In this document: positions 59,575-64,000 of the stretch, one piece after another | Layout of the letters: every line of letters starts with the position of its first letter | Position numbering within the stretch: position 1 is the stretch's first letter | DNA from: Chondrosia reniformis | Taxonomy: Eukaryota > Porifera > Demospongiae > Chondrillida > Chondrillidae | Reading direction: 5' to 3' | Length of the DNA stretch: 64,000 nucleotides | Assembly: GCA_947172415.1 (NCBI GenBank) | Contig: OX359190.1 | Location: forward strand, 5,332,001 to 5,396,000 | The notes under the pieces: model-generated | Told to the model about the DNA's origin: nothing | Seen by the model: the letters and a program-made list of their open reading frames with translations, nothing else | The model's database searches: none | Translations under genes and position numbers: made by a program

Positions 59575-59602
59575 TTGGGGCATGTTATGGTGGCACACAC
59601 TA

Positions 59603-60265
59603 TACCCGTCCCCGGAGGTCCTCCGCGTCTTCTTCGTTCAGCTGTCTTGCTCCCTCCTCTACTGCAGCTATTGTGTCCACTAGAGGAAGCTTGGTTGGGG
59701 CCGGTGTGAAGTTCAGTCCAAGTCTGAGCACGTCCTCCTGTGGTTTGGAAAGAGGTTGATTTGTTAGGTTGATCACCCATCTCTCCATGCCCTGGGGGCG
59801 CATCTCGCGATGCTTGTCCCGACCGTCCCTGAGCCTGTCCAGCTTTCTGGTGTGGTTCAACTTGGCCTTGGCATGGGTGCTCTCAGCAGCAGAATAGCTA
59901 AGCCGGATCACCTTCTGGTAGTCATCCGCCTGAAGTTTGCACTGTAGCTGGGATTGAAGGGTCCTGATCTTGGAACTGAGGTCACGTTTGCTTCTGTAGG
60001 TCTTGTGTATGCGAACTGACAGAAAGGCCCTGCTCGCCTGCTCCGCGATTCTGTACCCCTCTCTGGTTTTCACCGGTGGCTTTATCCTGAAACTTGCCGG
60101 GAACACTCCTTCGTCACGGCACTTCATGCTGAAGATGTGATGGTTGCTGCAGCGCGCTCTCTTGTGCAGGCTCCTCTCGTGCTCTCGCACTAGCTTCTGA
60201 GTGCTACTTCCATAATATTCACGCAGATACGAATGAAGTGAGGGCTTCTCCGCTGGCGCAGTCAT
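59603..60265 (-). pseudogene. Penelope-like polyprotein N-terminal part
   Basis: Minus-strand frame from ATG 60265 (MTAPAEKPSLHS) to the Tc1/mariner insertion at 59603, about 221 codons. It has a basic, helical middle and MERWVINLTNQPLSKPQ followed by LGLNFTPAP, the conserved segment before the RT of Penelope-like elements. The frame continues across the insertion into 53908. The upstream terminal repeat may add more N-terminal codons. Confidence 0.8.
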
Positions 60266-60305
60266 CAGAAAAGGGGTTAGGTTCTCTAATACCAGCGTTA
60301 AACTG

Positions 60306-60985
60306 GACAGAACAACTTACGGAAGGAAGAACACCATCTCACCAGAGTCCTGAGGCAGAATGGATACCCTGGTGCCTTCATCCGTTCATCTTCCAAACCC
60401 CCCAGACGGGACATGGAGGCAACCGAGACACCACCACTGGAAGAAGAGCACAGACCCCCACTGGTGATGCTCCCCTACACAGAGGGGGTCAGTGAGGATG
60501 TCAGACTGGTCTGCATGAAGTTTGGCGTGAAGGTTATCTTCAGGTCTGGACACTCTCTCCGCTCCATGCTGACCAAAGTGAAGGACCCATTGCTGATGGA
60601 GAAGCAGGCCAAGGTGGTGTACCGCATCCCCTGCAGCTGTGGCGAGGTCTACATCGGAGAGACAGTGAGAAGACTGGAGACCAGAGTGAAGGAGCACAGA
60701 GATGCATGTCAGAAGGGAGCACTGGAGATGTCAGCACTGGCGGAGCACGCATGGAAGAACCACCATCCAATCAAGTGGGAGGAGGTCTCCGTGGTTGACC
60801 GGGCCAGGATCGCCAAGGAGCTGCTAATAAAGGAGGCTATCCACTTTGGACTGAATCACCCATCCCTCAACAGGGAAGGAGGTCAGGAGCTGCCTAGATG
60901 CTGGATGGCCGCATTGAAGAACACAAGCTGTGGATCCAACCAAAGACCTGTGGCGCCAACTGACAATCCCAGTGACAGCACTTGA
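60306..60985 (+). pseudogene. Penelope-like GIY-YIG endonuclease fragment
   Basis: Plus-strand 3' end of a second Penelope copy. It begins in frame with LRKEEHHLTRVLRQNGYPGA, the linker after RT, and goes on to VVYRIPCSCGEVYIGET, RRLETRVKEH and LLIKEAIHF. These are the GIY-YIG nuclease core (Tyr, YIG, Arg) and a later conserved Glu. The stop is at 60983-60985. RT is missing, so it is a 5'-truncated copy. It contains the very module deleted from the neighbouring minus-strand copy. Confidence 0.88.
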
Positions 60986-61037
60986 TGGGATGCAAGGCTA
61001 TATAATGACAACTACTCACACTAGCTTCATCTTCGCC

Positions 61038-61071
61038 CTGAAGAAGGTCAGAGTACCCGGACCAAAACGTC
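61038..61071 (+). ncRNA. Hammerhead-like motif in Penelope terminal repeat
   Basis: CTGAAGA, a GGTC/GACC stem, then AAAACGTC. The core Gly before AAA is replaced by A and an extra A precedes the stem, so this is a decayed or variant hammerhead. A related partial sequence lies reversed at 52965-52985. Hammerheads in Penelope terminal repeats are established knowledge. Confidence 0.45.
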
Positions 61072-61140
61072 GGCAACACAAACTTGTTTCTTTTTTTTTG
61101 ACTTTTTAACGCTGGTATTAGAGAACCTAACCCCTTTTCT

Positions 61141-61270
61141 AGTTGTATGTACTCAATTGTGTGTACTGGTTTGTGTACTAGTTGTGTGTAGTTGTTGTAT
61201 GTACTAGTTATATTTACTAGTTGTACTTACTAAACGTATTTAGTAGTTGTATGTACTAGTTGTATGTACA
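61141..61270 (-). repeat. 13-bp satellite, reversed, last block
   Basis: About ten TTGTATGTACTAG units between the Penelope composite and unique DNA. The satellite does not recur further right. Confidence 0.9.
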
Positions 61271-61488
61271 AACGATTAGAAACAATTAGCACACATGATT
61301 TCAGAAAAGAAGAGGCAACCATACGCAACTACAATTTACTGGATGAGATATATGCTCAATTTTTTACTATTGCGATCTGCCGTGACATGCCTAAGAGGAT
61401 CTAGACACTAATCCAAAAAGCTAAGTGTACCAGACTTCATCGAGCTAACAAATTCTGAGGCTAGAATCTGACATGTTTTTTAGGGGCT
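61271..61488. other. Unique DNA right of the satellite
   Basis: About 218 bp without satellite, ORF or recognised motif. Confidence 0.5.
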
Positions 61489-62077
61489 GCCACAGGCAGC
61501 CTCCTCTATTGTTTCATAATGCGATTTATGTATGGCTTCATGTTACGGATATATATATATATGGATATATATATATATAGTAACATCTAATAAAGGGTGC
61601 AAGTTACTAACAAATATATATATAAAATACTAAAATTACAATCAAATACTACACAGTACAAGTTACAAATTTATGAAAACCAACTGACTATACAATATTA
61701 AAATTACAATCAAGTACTAGCTACACAGTTCCAGTTACAAATTTAAAGAGATCCAAGTGACCCCTATAGGATAATCAGTATTTTGAATAGTGCGTATAGT
61801 TGCAGACTTTCAAATCCTCAACTACTGCATAGAGAGTAGTAGTTGATACAGATCATCCAATTGCAAGGTAGAACACATGGCCTACCAATTACCTTTTCAC
61901 ACCTTAGTATATAGACTGAAGATGATGCATGTGCATGCCATATATCAACAAAGGTTCCAGTGTTAAAGGGGTCTCAGGTAATAACCACGTCCACAGCCGA
62001 TTTGATTTGCCTTGTGAGTGAGCTAAGAATACCGACAGTTGGTTGCATGCATTCACATAATCAACAGGGTTGGAGAC
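61489..62077. mobile_element. Unclassified repeat family, copy 2
   Basis: Starts AGGGGCTGCC and ends GGTTGGAGAC. 61762-62077 matches 12338-12653 closely. An extra internal part holds an (AT)n run and two tandem ~45-bp units with AAAATTACAATCAA. The right edge abuts and apparently truncates or follows an FN3 exon. The short ORFs here do not match between copies and are not believed. Confidence 0.6.
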
Positions 62078-62177
62078 TTCCTTTAGTAACACTTCCTTCT
62101 CCAATATTGTTGTTGGCACTAACTCCAATGGTGTACGCTGTGTTTACAGCTAAATTACTAATCACAGTCTGTCTCTT
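62078..62177 (-). CDS. FN3 gene exon (C-terminal half of a domain)
   Basis: The acceptor at 62178 (TTCTAATCAG) opens a frame reading NLAVNTAYTIGVSANNNIG and EGSVTK, the F and G strands of a fibronectin type III domain (YTIxVxAxNxxG). It runs into the repeat copy at 62077, where the frame ends soon after. The real exon end may have been lost to that insertion, or the gene may end or splice here. Confidence 0.6.
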
Positions 62178-63524
62178 CTGATTAGAACCGTAACCATATA
62201 GTCTTAAAACAGCCATAGACAGGCATCCTTTGGCATAATTGATTTACGTATCGTATATAATCATCTCGCTTCGTATCCTTGTCTTATAATCGTCTCACTT
62301 CGTATCTTATTAATGTTTTATTTAATCGTCTCACTTTGTACTTATTGTATTACACAATTAATGTCTAATATAAGTGAAAACGGCTTTTCAGGGCTCTCTG
62401 CATAGTAGCTATAACATGATTCACTTCTCTAGCTATCGTAGACTACTTATTTTTTACGTACCTTTTGTTAACGAATAGTTTGTATGCAGCAACTCTTGCA
62501 AAGCCGCAGTTGAACTTCAAAGCAATCTGATAATCAACTGATATCCCTCTTCGCTTTTTTGGGGGGCATAATCTTCCCTGTTGTAGACGAAAATTCAAAA
62601 ATTGGCGATACTTAGTGTGAATAACACCTTACGGCGATCCTCGATTACTTGCGTCAACGTATAGTATACATGAATATAATATCCCAGTTACAAAACTTAG
62701 GATTTGCGCAATATTAACATCCGGCTATAAAATTTAACTGTTTGCGTTTCAAATGTGTAAATCATCCCATGAATATACTTATTTGCTAATGAATATGATT
62801 TAAATGTTGAGAAATGGCGTCTATTGTAGAAGTAAAGAAAATTGCCTATGCGCTTAAGTTAGAAGATCCTCATAGTCGTGTAGTCAGCTTCAATGGATTC
62901 AGTGAGTGTCATTTAGTAAAAATTAAGAAGTCCGTTGGCGTCTGAGCTTTATTTCCCAAGATATGAAAGATTAAATAGCAGTTACTAATCAATTAAAAGT
63001 GTATTTTCACAGTTTTCTTCTCAGCGGATGGGTGAATCGAAATGGACTTCTTAATTTTGTTAGAATACAATGTAACCTTTTAAATGAAGTATAGAATGTA
63101 GCTCTAGCATTTTCCTAGACTAAGCGCATAGTGTCAGAGAGTTTAAAAATCAGCCCTTTTTAACACGTTATATCTTCGATATTGGTTGTTCAATCTCGCT
63201 CAAATTTTAGATTTCGCTGACATATAAATAAGCGCTTCGATGTATACCAGTTTAAGGTAGCAAATCATTTCTGTTAGAGCGAAACTTGAGTTTAAAGTGG
63301 TTATAAAAAACGTAGAAACACGCAGATTAGTCATATGGCGCCTGTGGAGGTAGTCTACCAATAAACTGTTCTGTTATGCTCCACTGAACTGTTATACTGT
63401 TCCATGTGATGTGTGAGAAGGAAACAGAATCTGGTGCTTCAGGAACTGAAAGAGCAATCAAGAAATATAATTTACAGTAAATTTTAATGAATCTTTGTCA
63501 AATATTCCAACATATCAGACTTAC
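62178..63524. other. Presumed intron of the FN3 gene
   Basis: 1.35 kb of AT-rich DNA between FN3 exons. The N-terminal half of the downstream FN3 domain must be encoded somewhere but was not found. Apart from the candidate exon at 62814-62901 on the other strand, nothing is recognised. Confidence 0.45.
62814..62901 (+). CDS. Candidate first coding exon, unknown gene
   Basis: ATG in good context (GAGAAATGGCG), 29 codons (MASIVEVKKIAYALKL onward), then a GTGAGTG donor at 62902. No partner exon is seen downstream within the window on this strand. It may be a small exon of a plus-strand gene in the intron, or chance. Confidence 0.25.
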
Positions 63525-64000
63525 CATCATATGTAATCCACACTCTCTCACTAAATTCTCCCATTACAGCATCAGAAATGGCTGCTATCCAGAAGTTAAA
63601 GGTCACTCTACTACTTGGAGTAGTCAAGACTACTAGTTTAGTGTATATATGTTTTATTTTTGTTGCTGTTATACTCTTTGTCATTATTGATGTTCCATTT
63701 GGACTAGTAACATTTGCAGCATTACCATATTTGATAACATAGCTGTAGTTTGCACTGGAATTTGGTGATATCCATGTAAAAGATTGTTTCACCTCCTTAC
63801 CCATTACCTCAGTTTTACTGATATTGAACTCTGTAATCTTTCCTGGCACTACAGAAATAACAGCACATATACAGTATGCGTATTGTTAAAGTTGAGATAT
63901 CATTACAAATTACTCACAAGTTTTCACTGTTCCATTTGCCTCAAAGCATGCTTCACTTCCATTCTCATCATATGCTATACAATGTACCATATATGTAGTA
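63525..64000 (-). CDS. FN3-domain protein gene, two exons, runs off the window
   Basis: Exon 64000-63918 (TYMVHCIAYDENGSEACFE) ends at a GTGAGT donor in phase 1. Exon 63848-63525 starts phase 1 after TTTCTGTAG and encodes one whole FN3 domain: PGKITEFNISK, SFTWISP, YSYVIKYG, FNFWIAAISDAVMGE and WITYDG. It ends in phase 1 at a GTAAGT donor. Single FN3 domains on phase 1-1 exons are typical of animal adhesion proteins and receptors. NXS/NXT sites (NISK, NSSA, NGTS) suggest an extracellular product. The first exon also carries two Cys, perhaps the end of an Ig- or FN3-like domain. The gene start is beyond 64000; the next visible exon is 62177-62078. Confidence 0.75.

Larger units (their letters stand above)
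53909..59602 (+). mobile_element. Tc1/mariner-superfamily element with TA duplication
   Basis: Terminal inverted repeats of about 28 bp begin TAGTGTGTGCCA on the left and mirror on the right (TGGCACACACTA, 59591-59602). They are flanked by duplicated TA (53907-53908 and 59603-59604). Removing the element and one TA restores the Penelope reading frame (RGR-V-CGIL), which proves the boundaries. The internal coding remnants end in a Tc1/mariner-type domain. Without the retrotransposon inside it (54291-58652) the element is only 1.33 kb and internally deleted. Confidence 0.88.
52859..61140 (-). mobile_element. Penelope-like element composite, interrupted and head-to-head
   Basis: A minus-strand Penelope-like element runs from about 60305 down to 52859. 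It is split by a Tc1/mariner-type insertion at 53909-59602. A plus-strand 3' part of the same family (60306-61140) is joined head to head. A ~70-bp terminal sequence (ATGAAGTGAGGGCTTCTCCG onward) occurs at 52860 and 60235, and the inner half recurs reversed at 61105-61140. So terminal repeats lie at both edges and at the internal joint. Tandem or inverted partial copies with shared pLTRs are typical of Penelope elements. Confidence 0.8.

Noticed and set aside
61904-62128. Minus-strand 74-codon ORF spanning the repeat and FN3 exon
   Set aside because: It is out of frame with the FN3 exon and is not conserved as an open frame in the repeat copy at 12338-12653.

Overview
This is eukaryotic, almost certainly invertebrate metazoan DNA. 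The genes are split by very short introns (about 40-110 bp) with GTAAGT-type donors. The right edge carries phase-1 fibronectin type III exons. The mobile elements (piggyBac, Penelope-like, RLE-type non-LTR, Tc1/mariner) are animal-type. The small introns and FN3 gene would fit a sponge, but that is inference and the species cannot be fixed from this window. There are no bacterial operons and no CRISPR.

Most of the window (roughly 45 kb) is a degenerate 13-bp satellite, unit CTAGTACATACAA, in blocks that change strand. It runs forward at ~130-6335, reversed from ~6336 to 26400, forward at ~26810-35850 and reversed from ~36170 to 61270. The blocks contain large, nearly exact internal tandem duplications (periods 1992, 1527, 555 and 370 bp).

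Islands sit inside the satellite. (1) 12247-13734: unclassified repeat, one part recurring at 61489-62077. (2) 16496-20856: full-length RLE-type non-LTR retrotransposon (R2/R4-like) with 11-bp target duplications, a candidate 5' HDV-like ribozyme, and its own empty site nearby at 21405. (3) 25461-26164: foldback MITE. (4) 26414-26745: two tRNA-like units. (5) 28504-30808: piggyBac element with TTAA target site, TIRs and a broken transposase. (6) 35850-36172, 36905-37815 and 47564-48525: fragments of one reverse transcriptase family, two with a 48-bp palindrome. (7) 37816-42296: a gene island. It has a five-exon RAG1-like DDE transposase remnant, a canonical type I hammerhead ribozyme, a histidine-phosphatase gene, and a convergent chromo-barrel-type gene with one frameshift. 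(8) 52859-61140: a nested stack. A Penelope-like element in the satellite was hit by a Tc1/mariner-superfamily element (TA duplication). That element was hit in turn by a second full-length non-LTR retrotransposon (11-bp duplication). A head-to-head Penelope GIY-YIG fragment closes the stack.

The last 2 kb (62078-64000) holds exons of a minus-strand FN3 cell-surface or matrix-type gene that leaves the window. It is the most host-like gene here. Points of most interest are the hammerhead ribozyme beside a RAG1-like transposase and two other genes, the HDV-like ribozyme fold starting exactly at the TSD-defined 5' end of the non-LTR element, and the datable four-level nesting with empty sites preserved in the duplicated satellite.
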